The notes under the pieces were generated by a model. That model was not told where the DNA came from. It did not search any database and worked only from the letters and a program-made list of their open reading frames with translations. A program made the translations under genes and the position numbers. Positions 1 to 9,341 of a stretch of DNA of 62,892 bases are shown piece by piece; position 1 is the stretch's first letter, and every line of letters starts with the position of its first letter. The stretch comes from Flavobacterium sp. CF136 (lineage in GTDB: Bacteria > Bacteroidota > Bacteroidia > Flavobacteriales > Flavobacteriaceae): contig NZ_AKJZ01000043.1 in assembly GCF_000282055.1 (NCBI RefSeq), positions 1 through 62,892 on the forward strand, written 5' to 3'.

Positions 1-39
1 AGTTGGAATTTGAATTTTTTAAATTGATTACTTTAAAGA

Positions 40-678
40 ATGTACTATATATTCAAAGATTTGTTTTTCCCTCCAGTTAATGAAGCCGATGAAGAAGGAA
101 TTCTTGCTATTGGGGGTGATTTAAGTTCAGAAAGGTTACAATTAGCTTATAAAAGCGGAATTTTTCCCTGGTTTAATGAAGGAGAACCTATTCTTTGGTG
201 GTCACCCGATCCAAGAATGGTTCTGTTTTTGGATGAATTAATTGTATCTAAAAGTATGCGGAATATTTTAAATCGAAATCAGTTTAAAATTACTTTTAAT
301 AAAAATTTTGCAGCTGTTATTTCAAATTGCCAGAAAATAAAACGAGATGGGCAAAGCGGAACCTGGATTTCAAACGAAATGATCGATGCTTATTGTAACC
401 TTCATGAAATTGGCGTTGCAAAATCTGTTGAGGTTTGGCAGGATGAGGTTTTGGTTGGAGGTTTGTACGGAATTGATTTAGGTCATGTTTTTTGTGGAGA
501 AAGTATGTTTTCAAAAGTATCAAATGCATCAAAAGTTGCTTTTATAGCTTTGGTTGAATATTTAAAAAGAGGCAATTACAAGCTTTTAGACTGTCAGGTT
601 TATAATCCTCATTTAGAAAGTTTGGGTTGTCGTGAAATTGATCGTGAAGAATTTATATCAATTTTAAAAAGTGAGTAA
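40..678 (+). CDS. aat: leucyl/phenylalanyl-tRNA--protein transferase
   Basis: This enzyme transfers Leu or Phe from charged tRNA to proteins with N-terminal Arg or Lys, marking them for ClpS/ClpAP degradation (N-end rule). The 212-residue protein has the family signature early on: FPPVNEADEEGILAIGGDL (residues 10-28), then SGIFPWF and the WWSPDPR motif around residues 53-59. The GTWISNEM and CGESMFS blocks of the transferase core follow. Length is normal for the family. The gene ends one base before the ATG of the MOSC gene, so the two are probably co-transcribed. The upstream end lies near the window edge, so the promoter cannot be judged. Identification is firm. Confidence 0.96.
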   Translation: MYYIFKDLFFPPVNEADEEGILAIGGDLSSERLQLAYKSGIFPWFNEGEPILWWSPDPRMVLFLDELIVSKSMRNILNRNQFKITFNKNFAAVISNCQKIKRDGQSGTWISNEMIDAYCNLHEIGVAKSVEVWQDEVLVGGLYGIDLGHVFCGESMFSKVSNASKVAFIALVEYLKRGNYKLLDCQVYNPHLESLGCREIDREEFISILKSE

Positions 679-679
679 G

Positions 680-1474
680 ATGAGTAAAATTCATATTGTA
701 AAAGAAATTTATATTTATCCAATTAAAAGTTTGGCCGGGATTAGCTGTCAACAAGCTTTTGCTGAAGAAATGGGCTTCGAAAATGACCGCCGCTGGATGT
801 TGATTGATACTGAAAATTTGCATATAACACAAAGAGAATATCCAATTTTGAGTCAGTTTTATCCTCAAATTTCAGAAGGAAAAATCAGTATTACTTTTGA
901 AGATTATAAACATGAATTTTCAGTTGATGAATATATAAATCAGCCAATTGATACAAAAGTCTGGGAAGATAAAAGTGAGGTTTTTGAAGTAAATAAAGAA
1001 TCTTCAAAATGGTTTAGCAAACATTTGGGTTTTGAATGTAAACTGGTAAAAATCATGAAAATTGGCGATCGAAAACATGAAAGCTCCAGATTAAAAGAAA
1101 CTTTCAATGTAAGCCTTGCCGATGGTTATCCGTATTTATTAGTGGGGACCAAAAGCCTGGATTTTTTAAACGAAAAACTAGTGGATAAAATTACCGTTTT
1201 GAGATTTCGCCCGAATATTGTTGTAAATAGTGCAAACCCTCATGAAGAAGATCATTTTGACACTTTTACCATTGGAGAAGTTCAGTTTAAAAACATAAAA
1301 CCATGTGGAAGATGTATTATGGTGAATAATGATCCACAAAAAGGGATTATAAAAAAAGAGCCTCTAAAAACATTAAGCACATATCGAAAAGTTGATAATT
1401 CAGTTTTATTCGGAACTAATATTGTTAGTTTAAATTCGGGAATTATTAGTGTTGGTGATGCAGTTGTTTTCTAA
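680..1474 (+). CDS. MOSC domain-containing protein (YcbX/mARC-like)
   Basis: The protein of about 264 residues has an N-terminal MOSC beta-barrel (IYIYPIKSLAGI, then GFENDRRWMLID) and a C-terminal MOSC domain with RFRPNIVVN and the conserved Cys in KPCGRCIMV near residue 210. That Cys binds molybdenum cofactor in relatives such as YcbX, which reduce N-hydroxylated bases. The exact substrate here is unknown. ATG at 680 is preferred over an in-frame GTG at 671 because the GTG lies inside the aat coding end. The 3' end overlaps the convergent thiF by four bases. No ferredoxin domain is fused, unlike in enterobacterial YcbX. Confidence 0.88.
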   Translation: MSKIHIVKEIYIYPIKSLAGISCQQAFAEEMGFENDRRWMLIDTENLHITQREYPILSQFYPQISEGKISITFEDYKHEFSVDEYINQPIDTKVWEDKSEVFEVNKESSKWFSKHLGFECKLVKIMKIGDRKHESSRLKETFNVSLADGYPYLLVGTKSLDFLNEKLVDKITVLRFRPNIVVNSANPHEEDHFDTFTIGEVQFKNIKPCGRCIMVNNDPQKGIIKKEPLKTLSTYRKVDNSVLFGTNIVSLNSGIISVGDAVVF

Positions 1475-2181
1475 AAATTTAACTTTGTAAAACTCCAATT
1501 CAGGGTATTAAAAATTACCAACTCGTTTTTTAAAGCCGGTAATTCCAAAATTAGTTTAAGCGTTTCATGTGCCATCATTGTTCCAATAATTCCCGGAAGA
1601 GTCCCTAAAACACCATTTAAATTACAATTTGGAACATCTTTTGGATCGGGCATTTCAGGAAATAAATCACGTAGATTTTTACTTCCGTTATGATTAAAAA
1701 CAGCAACTTGTCCTTCAAATTTTAAAATACTTCCGTAAATTAAAGGTTTTTGAAGGTTAACACAAGTATCGTTTACCAAATAACGAGTCGTAAAATTATC
1801 TGAACCATCCACAACAATATCATATTGCTGAATAATTTTCGATGCATTTTCAGGTGTTAACTTTTCACGAATTGCTTCAACTGTTATCAAGGGATTAAGT
1901 TTCGAAACAACATTTTTGGCTACAATTGCTTTTTCCTGACCAATTTCGTTTTCAGTATATAAAATTTGGCGATGTAAATTATGAATTTCAATAGTGTCAA
2001 AATCCATTATTCCAATAAAACCTACGCCAGCGGTAGCAATATATTGTAGAACAGGACATCCTAAACCTCCGGCTCCAATTACTAAAACTCTTGCTTTTTT
2101 GAGTTTTTCCTGACCCTCATCTCCAATTTCAGGGAGGATAGTTTGTCGGTTATAACGTAAAAATTCTTGTATAATGCTCAT
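1471..2181 (-). CDS. thiF: ThiF-type adenylyltransferase (HesA/MoeB/ThiF family)
   Basis: This enzyme should adenylate the C-terminal Gly-Gly of ThiS so that sulfur can be loaded for thiazole synthesis. Family features are VIGAGGLGCPVLQY (ATP-binding Gly-rich loop, about residue 34), the DFDTIEIHNLHRQ block, DGSDNFTTRYLVND and the NGVLGTLPGIIGT block. A candidate catalytic Cys is in PNCNLNGVLG. It is the last gene of the thi operon. The protein is short (236 residues) and lacks the two CXXC pairs that bind structural zinc in E. coli ThiF and MoeB. MoeB for molybdopterin is the alternative reading, but the thi context favours ThiF. Confidence 0.9.
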   Translation of the reverse strand: MSIIQEFLRYNRQTILPEIGDEGQEKLKKARVLVIGAGGLGCPVLQYIATAGVGFIGIMDFDTIEIHNLHRQILYTENEIGQEKAIVAKNVVSKLNPLITVEAIREKLTPENASKIIQQYDIVVDGSDNFTTRYLVNDTCVNLQKPLIYGSILKFEGQVAVFNHNGSKNLRDLFPEMPDPKDVPNCNLNGVLGTLPGIIGTMMAHETLKLILELPALKNELVIFNTLNWSFTKLNF

Positions 2182-2214
2182 TGTAAATATTAGAAATTAA
2201 AGAGTTTATGATGT

Positions 2215-2270
2215 CAGGTTGAGCGGAGTCGAAACCCTTAATACTGGGAAAATCTCGACTCCGCTCGATT
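2215..2270. repeat. palindromic intergenic repeat between thiH and thiF
   Basis: Two 12-base arms form an inverted repeat: GAGCGGAGTCGA (2221-2232) and TCGACTCCGCTC (2255-2266), with a 22-base spacer. The arms are GC-rich in an AT-rich gap. From memory, the string around the left arm resembles a dispersed repeat common in flavobacterial genomes, but I cannot verify this. It could fold in the thi transcript between thiH and thiF, or simply be an inserted repeat. There is no T-tract, so it is not a terminator. Confidence 0.6.
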
Positions 2271-2307
2271 TGATATATTAAGGGATGATATATTCAACGT
2301 GGAAATG

Positions 2308-3429
2308 TTAGAATTGATGACTAAAGGTTCTGTCCCAATCCTTCCAAACGGGCTCATAACCTTTTTTGATAATGATTTCGGCAATTTCTCCTGCTGAACG
2401 TTCATCACTGATTTCAAATTGCTCCAATGATTGTGGATCAACAACATAACCACCTGGATTGGTTTTAGAACCTGCGCTCATGCTCGTTACACCTATCGGA
2501 ATAATATTGTTTCTAAATTTTTCGTTTTCACGGGTAGAAATTGAAATTTCGAGATCTTCATTCCATAAACGATAAGCACAAATAAGCTGTGTCAGATCTT
2601 TATCATCCATAATAAAATTGGGTTCGATAATGCCTTCAGCCGGGCGTAATCTTGGAAAAGAAACCGAATATTTGGTCTGCCAATATTTCTTCTGAAGATA
2701 ATCCAGATGTAAAGCATTAAAAAAACTATCTGTACGCCAGTCTTCCAAACCCAATAAAACACCCAATCCAATTTTATGAATTCCGGCAGCTCCAATTCTG
2801 TCCGGGGTTTCCAATCTAAAATCGAAATTTGATTTTTTGCCTTTCGTGTGGTATTTTTTGTAAACTTCCTGATGATACGTTTCCTGATATACCAAAACAG
2901 AATAAACTCCTGCTTCATGCAAACGTTGGTATTCTTCGGTAGAAAGCGGCTGAACTTCTACTGAAATGATAGAAAATTGCTCTCTTATTAAATTAATTGC
3001 ATTCAGGAAATAATTGATATTTACCGTATAATTTGCTTCGCCAGTTACCAATAAAACATGATCAAAACCAGTTTGTTTTAATGCTTCAACTTCTAGTTTA
3101 ATCTCAGAATCTGAAAGTGTTTTTCGTTTGATTTTATTATCTAAACTAAAACCACAATAGGTACAGATATTTTGACATTCATTGCTTAAATAAAGTGGTG
3201 CATACATTTGAATGGTTTTGCCAAAACGCTTTTTAGTAATTTCATGGCATTTTTGGGCCATTTGTTCTAAATATGGCTTTGCAGCAGGTGAAATCAATAT
3301 CAGAAAGTCACCCATATCCAGTTTGTTTTTAGCCAATACCTGTTCGACTTCGCGAACTGAAGTTTGGTATATTTTGGTTTGAATTGAATTCCAGTCATAT
3401 TGCTCAAAAACCGATTTGAATGTTTTCAT
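2308..3429 (-). CDS. thiH: 2-iminoacetate synthase (tyrosine lyase)
   Basis: ThiH is a radical SAM enzyme that cleaves tyrosine to dehydroglycine (2-iminoacetate) and p-cresol, giving the glycine-derived part of the thiazole ring. The CX3CX2C cluster motif is CQNICTYC at about residues 85-92, followed by GFSLDNKIKRKTL. GEANYTVN, PLSTEEYQ and GLGVLLGLEDWR are typical ThiH blocks. The protein has 373 residues, the usual length. Use of ThiH rather than the glycine oxidase ThiO fits an organism able to live at low oxygen. It lies downstream of the inserted GxxExxY gene, so its expression depends on readthrough or on a local promoter. Confidence 0.96.
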   Translation of the reverse strand: MKTFKSVFEQYDWNSIQTKIYQTSVREVEQVLAKNKLDMGDFLILISPAAKPYLEQMAQKCHEITKKRFGKTIQMYAPLYLSNECQNICTYCGFSLDNKIKRKTLSDSEIKLEVEALKQTGFDHVLLVTGEANYTVNINYFLNAINLIREQFSIISVEVQPLSTEEYQRLHEAGVYSVLVYQETYHQEVYKKYHTKGKKSNFDFRLETPDRIGAAGIHKIGLGVLLGLEDWRTDSFFNALHLDYLQKKYWQTKYSVSFPRLRPAEGIIEPNFIMDDKDLTQLICAYRLWNEDLEISISTRENEKFRNNIIPIGVTSMSAGSKTNPGGYVVDPQSLEQFEISDERSAGEIAEIIIKKGYEPVWKDWDRTFSHQF

Positions 3430-3442
3430 TAGATTGTGTTTT

Positions 3443-3470
3443 GTTTCACGCAGATTTTGCAGATTAAGCT
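3443..3470. repeat. short repeat flanking the GxxExxY gene (thiH side)
   Basis: The sequence TTTCACGCAGATTTTGCAGA (from 3444) closely matches the repeat on the other side of the GxxExxY gene (3966-3985, CTCACGCAGATTTAGCAGAT). The two copies bracket the gene as direct repeats about 520 bp apart. The basis is direct sequence comparison. They may be the borders of a small inserted unit. Confidence 0.7.
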
Positions 3471-3524
3471 GATTTTTATTTAAATTTTATTTTCTAGTTG
3501 AATCTGTAAAATTTGAATATCATT

Positions 3525-3902
3525 TTATATTTTATTGACAACTCTGGTGATATTGTCTAGAATATTTGTACAATTAAAATTGACTAATAATCCTAACTTT
3601 TTATTAGTTAACTTTAAGTAAGTTGTTAGTTGTTTGTAATGAATTGCCTTTAATTCCTCAACCGATTTTAATTCTATGATAACCTTATCTTCAACTAATA
3701 AGTCAAGTTTAAAAGTAATGTCAAGAAATGTATCATCATATTTTACTGGTATTTCAACTTGTTTATGAACTTTCAAGTTGTCTTTTTGTAATTGATAATA
3801 CAAAGCACTTTCGTAAACTGATTCTAATAATCCCGGGCCTAAATTATTATAGACTTTAAAAATTGAACCTCTTATTTTATATGAAATTTCATTTTCTGAC
3901 AT
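3525..3902 (-). CDS. GxxExxY family protein
   Basis: The 125-residue protein has the family signature GPGLLESVYESAL near residues 22-34. It also has the conserved block DITFKLDLLVEDKVIIELKS, whose D...E-x-K pattern resembles a PD-(D/E)XK nuclease core, and a C-terminal GLLVNF. The biological role of this family is not known to me. It lies on the operon strand between thiG and thiH, where no thiamine role is known, and is bracketed by short repeats that also form a hairpin on the thiG side. I infer an inserted cassette rather than a pathway gene. The ATG at 3902 is the only reasonable start. Confidence 0.88.
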   Translation of the reverse strand: MSENEISYKIRGSIFKVYNNLGPGLLESVYESALYYQLQKDNLKVHKQVEIPVKYDDTFLDITFKLDLLVEDKVIIELKSVEELKAIHYKQLTTYLKLTNKKLGLLVNFNCTNILDNITRVVNKI

Positions 3903-3965
3903 AATTGTAATTTGAGTTATTTAACAATCAAATTTAAGTGAAATTTCTTACTTTGTCAGAATGTT

Positions 3966-4063
3966 TCTCACGCAGATTTAGCAGATAATACAGATTAATA
4001 TTTTTTAGCTATGGATATTTTATTAAAATAAATCTGCTCAATCTCCAAAATCTGCGTGAAATT
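3966..4063. repeat. inverted repeat flanking the GxxExxY gene (thiG side)
   Basis: Two arms, CACGCAGATTTAGCAGAT (about 3969-3986) and a distant partner ending in AAATCTGCGTGAAATT (about 4048-4063), are inverted relative to each other. Shorter AATCTGCTCAAT and CAGATTAAT segments lie between. The outer arm nearly touches the thiG stop codon. The same core, CACGCAGATTT, occurs in direct orientation at 3447, on the far side of the GxxExxY gene. This is seen directly in the sequence. Its origin as a mobile or recombination-derived unit is inference. Confidence 0.75.
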
Positions 4064-4066
4064 AAA

Positions 4067-4855
4067 CTATTCATACAAAAAAGCCGTCAAAGGACTGGAA
4101 GCAACCGCGTGATTTTGCTGATTTGCAATTTTGGCTTCGAATGCTTTACGGCCAGCGATTACGGCTTCTTTAAAAGCCTCCGCCATCAATTTCGGATTTC
4201 CTGCAACTGCAATTGCTGTATTAACTAAAACTGCATCAGCACCAATTTCCATGGCTTTTGCAGCGTCAGATGGAGCACCAATTCCGGCATCTACAATAAC
4301 CGGAACATTACTTTGTTCTATAATAATTTCCAGAAAATCAATTGTCTTTAATCCTTTGTTACTTCCAATTGGTGAACCTAAAGGCATCACTGCTGCTGTT
4401 CCTGCATTTTCCAAATGTTTGCACAAAACAGGATCAGCATGAATATAAGGCAGAACAAAAAAACCAAGTTTGGCAAGTTCCTCAGTTGCTTTTAAAGTCT
4501 CGATTGGATCCGGCATTAGATATTTTGGATCGGGATGAATTTCGAGTTTTACCCAATTGGTTTCAAGTGCTTCCCTCGCCAGTTGAGCTGCAAAAACAGC
4601 TTCTTTTGCATTTCGTGCGCCCGATGTATTGGGTAATAAATTGATATTTGGATGTTTTAAATGTGATAAAATTGCATCAGTTTCTGTCTCAAGATCGATG
4701 CGTTTTAAGGCAACCGTTACCAATTCACTTCCCGAAGCTAAAATAGCTTCTTCCATTTGCTGGTTTGAGCCAAATTTACCTGTTCCCAGGAATAGTCTGG
4801 AGGTTAGTGTTTTATCTCCGATTTTAAATAATGGCGTTTGCATATAATTTTTCAT
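4067..4855 (-). CDS. thiG: thiazole synthase
   Basis: ThiG condenses 1-deoxyxylulose 5-phosphate, dehydroglycine and ThiS-thiocarboxylate sulfur into the thiazole phosphate. Clear family blocks are [44 protein letters not shown] and [15 protein letters not shown]. The active Lys is expected in VKLE. Length (262) is standard for a (beta/alpha)8 barrel of this family. The start overlaps the thiE 3' end by 32 bases; an internal ATG at 4843 (MQTPLFKIG) is an alternative. The last codons abut the repeat on the GxxExxY side, but the C-terminus looks intact. Confidence 0.96.
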   Translation of the reverse strand: MKNYMQTPLFKIGDKTLTSRLFLGTGKFGSNQQMEEAILASGSELVTVALKRIDLETETDAILSHLKHPNINLLPNTSGARNAKEAVFAAQLAREALETNWVKLEIHPDPKYLMPDPIETLKATEELAKLGFFVLPYIHADPVLCKHLENAGTAAVMPLGSPIGSNKGLKTIDFLEIIIEQSNVPVIVDAGIGAPSDAAKAMEIGADAVLVNTAIAVAGNPKLMAEAFKEAVIAGRKAFEAKIANQQNHAVASSPLTAFLYE

Positions 4856-5462
4856 TAAGTTGTTGAATGAGTTTTTCTTTTTGCTGGCTTTTTGTAATCA
4901 TTCCTGAAACTGCAATACCATGAATTCCGGTTTCTACAAGGCTTTCTATGTTGTCTAAAGTGATTCCGCCAATGGCATAAACAGGAGCTGAAATGTTTTC
5001 AATTTTCATTTTATTTAAAATAGAAGCATAGCCTTCGAGTCCTAAAACAGGACTTAATTTTTCTTTAGTTTCAGTAAATTGAAAAGGCCCCAGACCTATA
5101 TAATCACAACCATTTTTAGATTGAAAAACAATATCTTCAAAAGTATTTGCAGTTGCACCAATAATTTTAGTGTCTCCTAAAATAGCCCGTGCTTCCGGAA
5201 TACTCATGTCGGTTAAACCTAAATGAACACCATCTGCGGTAATTTGCTGAGCGAGTAGAACATCGTCGTTTACAATGAAATTGGCCAAATATTCTTCGCA
5301 TAAAATTTTTATTGCTTCTGCTAAAACAAACCTTTTTTCAGAGGTTTGATTTTTGAACCGCATTTGTATCCAATCACAGCCGGAATCCAGAACCTGATGG
5401 ATATTGTAGAGTTGTTTTTCGACAGTTTCGCCTTGTGAAATATATTGTAATTTGTTAAACAT
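4824..5462 (-). CDS. thiE: thiamine-phosphate synthase
   Basis: ThiE joins HMP diphosphate and thiazole phosphate to make thiamine phosphate. Diagnostic blocks are [47 protein letters not shown] and [13 protein letters not shown] chose the ATG at 5462 (MFNKLQY), which overlaps the thiD stop region by 8 bases. A start at 5474 adding four residues is possible. It is the better of two ThiE/TenI-fold proteins in this operon for the synthase role, because the diphosphate-binding residues look complete. Overlaps at both ends suggest coupled translation. Confidence 0.93.
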   Translation of the reverse strand: MFNKLQYISQGETVEKQLYNIHQVLDSGCDWIQMRFKNQTSEKRFVLAEAIKILCEEYLANFIVNDDVLLAQQITADGVHLGLTDMSIPEARAILGDTKIIGATANTFEDIVFQSKNGCDYIGLGPFQFTETKEKLSPVLGLEGYASILNKMKIENISAPVYAIGGITLDNIESLVETGIHGIAVSGMITKSQQKEKLIQQLNEKLYANAII

Positions 5463-6207
5463 GATGATGGCCAATTAATGATGATGATGAACTTAAGTAT
5501 TTTTCGATATACAATTTAGCTTCTAAACAGGCAGATTTTAAATCATATCCTAAAGCTATATTTGCTGTAATTGCTGCAGATAGAACACAGCCAGATCCAT
5601 GTTTGGGTTTGAAACTGATGTTTGTGGGTAAAAGTTCTATAATGTTACTTTTCAGAAATAAATAATCGGTGCCCAATGCAGTACAATTATGGCCGCCTTT
5701 TAGCAAAATAGATGTTGGAAGTTCATTTTTTACCCAAAGTTTTTCTGAAATAAAATTTGGATAGAGCTGAAGAATTTCTTCATAATTTGGAGTTATTAAA
5801 TCTATTTTTGATAATGTCTTTTCTAAATCCGTTTTTGTTTTAATGGTTAAAAATTCAAATTTTGTTGATGATTTTAAAACAGTATCCCAAACGATAACTG
5901 TCTTTGAATCTAACTTTTTTATTAGCGAAATAATTTTATTTAAATAAAAAAATGAAGGCACAATCCCAATTTTAACTGCTTTTATTGGATAGGTTTTAAA
6001 CAACGTTTTTATAGATCGCAATACAAAATCGAGCGAAGTCCATTCAATTTCATAGAATTTACAATCGGTTTGAATTGTATTTGCGGTATTTATGGCTAAT
6101 CCTTGTACCTGATGCTGTTCAAAAGTTTTAGTATCAGCTAAAATTCCGGCACCTCCTGAAGGATCAAAACCTGCTATGCTTAGAACGAAGGGGCGATTTT
6201 TTGACAT
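5455..6207 (-). CDS. thiD: hydroxymethylpyrimidine/phosphomethylpyrimidine kinase
   Basis: ThiD phosphorylates HMP and then HMP phosphate to the diphosphate used by ThiE. The start SIAGFDPSGGAGILADTKTF is the classic substrate-binding motif. LITPNYEE and the C-terminal KHGSGCVLSAAITANIALG, with the GSGC anion-hole and catalytic Cys region, mark the ribokinase-like fold. Length 250 is slightly below the E. coli protein. It overlaps tenI at its start and thiE at its end. The C-terminus ends in [12 protein letters not shown], a variable tail of no obvious function. Confidence 0.95.
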   Translation of the reverse strand: MSKNRPFVLSIAGFDPSGGAGILADTKTFEQHQVQGLAINTANTIQTDCKFYEIEWTSLDFVLRSIKTLFKTYPIKAVKIGIVPSFFYLNKIISLIKKLDSKTVIVWDTVLKSSTKFEFLTIKTKTDLEKTLSKIDLITPNYEEILQLYPNFISEKLWVKNELPTSILLKGGHNCTALGTDYLFLKSNIIELLPTNISFKPKHGSGCVLSAAITANIALGYDLKSACLEAKLYIEKYLSSSSSLIGHHHV

Positions 6208-6776
6208 AGTTTAAATTTTTTAATTGGGTTATGAGTATTCCAGATTGTGCCTAAAAGAGCTACATCATCAAAACCATTTTCAAGTGTTTTTTTGATATTT
6301 TCAGAATCAATTCCGCCTAAGGCAATAACTTTCGTATTGAAATTTGTTCTCGATTTTAAAGCTTCAAAAAGGTTTGCTTTTGGATGATAATCTTCTTTAG
6401 AAATACTTGTAAAAACAGGACTTAAAAAGGCGTAATCAAAGCTATTTTCTAAGGAATTAAAATCTTCGATAGAATGTGTTGCTGTTGATTTATACCTGTA
6501 AGATTTTGAAAACCTCGCAAGAAAATCAGAACTATTTTTTCTTTCTTTCTCTGAAAAATGAATTCGGCTAATCCCAAAATCATCTGCCAATTGATGATGA
6601 TTGTGTAAAACTAATTTAGATCGAAATTCCAGTTTTATCTGATGAATAAATTGTGCTGTTTCCAGTTCAGAAAAATCAGGTTTCCGGATGTGAAGCAAAG
6701 ACAATCCTTCTTCAAATAAAGAATCAATAATGCTGATTTCATTTGCAACTGAAGAAGGATTTGTAATTACGACCAT
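6180..6776 (-). CDS. TenI/ThiE-family thiamine phosphate synthase-like protein
   Basis: A second ThiE/TenI-fold protein of 198 residues. Visible blocks are GLSLLHIRKPDFSE, KLVLHNHHQLAD, ISRIHFSE, YAFLSPVFTSISK and VIALGGIDSENI. It is shorter and more diverged than the neighbouring ThiE. TenI relatives aromatise the ThiG product as a thiazole tautomerase, which would suit this position in a full thi operon; that is inference from family and context. It overlaps thiD by 28 bases and follows thiC by 29 bases. Confidence 0.82.
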   Translation of the reverse strand: MVVITNPSSVANEISIIDSLFEEGLSLLHIRKPDFSELETAQFIHQIKLEFRSKLVLHNHHQLADDFGISRIHFSEKERKNSSDFLARFSKSYRYKSTATHSIEDFNSLENSFDYAFLSPVFTSISKEDYHPKANLFEALKSRTNFNTKVIALGGIDSENIKKTLENGFDDVALLGTIWNTHNPIKKFKLCQKIAPSF

Positions 6777-6805
6777 AGTCTTTACTCTTTGTTCTATACT
6801 CTTTC

Positions 6806-8644
<1,839 letters not shown>

Positions 8645-8706
8645 TTAGAATTGAAATTGCTATTGTTATTTTGATTGAAATTTGAAATGTCTCATAACCG
8701 ATTCTG

Positions 8707-8837
8707 CCAGGGATAGAAGTGTAAAGCCCGTAAAGGAGAAAACCGTAGAAAAACAAGGAATAGAAAAGCGACCAGAGGAAGCTTTACTGTGACTATGTTT
8801 TGTGGTTGACGACTGCGGACTTGAAACGGATAGCCCG
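8707..8837. other. structured intergenic element between thiS and thiC (copy A)
   Basis: On the plus strand, GGGATAGAAGTGTAAAGCCC (8710-8729) and GAAACGGATAGCCC (8823-8836) bound a stretch with no supported gene. A similar pair in similar order occurs on the minus strand at 58128-58207. There, CCCAGACAGCAACGGCATCC and ATAGTGGATGGCTGG bound a hairpin. The comparison was made by eye. In both places the element lies antisense to the flanking genes. From memory, related strings are frequent between flavobacterial genes, but I cannot confirm this or name a described RNA family. Confidence 0.5.
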
Positions 8838-8851
8838 TTCGTGCAGCCAGA

Positions 8852-9058
8852 TTACCCTCCTTGTGTAGCTGAAATAATTAAAATTTCGTCAGTTTCGGAT
8901 ACAAAATGCTGGCTCCAATTTGTTTTTGGAACAACAGTATTGTTAATGGCAACGGCGATTCCGTTTTGTTTGTTTGGAATTTCGAGATCAAGCAATGATT
9001 GAACGCTAAGCGTATCGGCACTGAATTGTTTAATTTGATGGTTGATTTTTAGTTCCAT
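8852..9058 (-). CDS. thiS: sulfur carrier protein ThiS
   Basis: ThiS is a ubiquitin-like carrier that is adenylated by ThiF, thiocarboxylated and used as sulfur donor by ThiG. The 68-residue protein ends in the required Gly-Gly (ISATQGG). It also shows IAVAINNTVVPKTNW and the DEILII strand typical of the family. It is the first gene after the TPP riboswitch. The ATG at 9058 is preceded by AGAAGG only one base away, too close for a classical ribosome binding site, as is common in Bacteroidetes. Identification is firm because of the tail and context. Confidence 0.95.
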   Translation of the reverse strand: MELKINHQIKQFSADTLSVQSLLDLEIPNKQNGIAVAINNTVVPKTNWSQHFVSETDEILIISATQGG

Positions 9059-9082
9059 TCCTTCTGGGTTTTTTAGGTTTAA

Positions 9083-9102
9083 AGATTCACTGTGTTGAAT
9101 CT
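9083..9102 (-). promoter_or_regulatory. leader hairpin between the TPP riboswitch and thiS
   Basis: A perfect 7-base inverted repeat, AGATTCA (9083-9089) and TGAATCT (9096-9102), with a 6-base loop lies 24 bases upstream of the thiS start. There is no T-run, so it is not a simple terminator. It could be part of the riboswitch expression platform that controls translation. That role is inference. Confidence 0.4.
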
Positions 9103-9154
9103 CTACCTTAGGAATGGCTACAATTACGCATAAAAATGCGGTCAGAAGTCATCT

Positions 9155-9233
9155 TACTTTTCCCTACGCTAGTATGAACTAGATCAGGTTCAGAGGGTAA
9201 AATCTCAGCCTGCGCAATGCAGACACCCCTAAA
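9155..9233 (-). promoter_or_regulatory. TPP riboswitch (THI box)
   Basis: Read on the minus strand, the element starts with AGGGGTGTCTGC and contains the conserved CTGAGA. After a loop it has ACCTGATCTAGTTCATACTAG and then GCGTAGGGAA. These are the core P2/P3 and P4/P5 segments of the THI box. It lies about 100 bases upstream of thiS and should repress the whole thi operon when thiamine diphosphate is abundant. A TAnnTTTG element (TACATTTG, 9242-9249 minus) just upstream is a good -7 box for the operon promoter. Confidence 0.95.
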
Positions 9234-9241
9234 GTGTGAAG

Positions 9242-9249
9242 CAAATGTA
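9242..9249 (-). promoter_or_regulatory. -7 promoter element of the thi operon
   Basis: The minus strand reads TACATTTG, matching the Bacteroidetes -7 consensus TAnnTTTG. It lies just upstream of the TPP riboswitch, so transcription would begin close to the first riboswitch base. No clear TTTG -33 element is seen at the right distance. Confidence 0.55.
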
Positions 9250-9341
9250 ATGAAAAATTTGTTTGAAAGTTTCAGCTTTTAATTACTTTTTGTGATTTTA
9301 AGTAACTGATACTTAAAACTGCGGTCGTGACTAAAGACTGT

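Noticed and set aside
3443..4064. CRISPR-like array from the CACGCAGATTT repeats
   Set aside because: There are only a few copies, they are inverted as well as direct, and there is no regular spacing and no cas gene.
4131..4442. A 103-codon plus-strand frame inside thiG
   Set aside because: It lies fully antisense to a well-conserved gene and shows no domain pattern. It is a shadow of the real frame.
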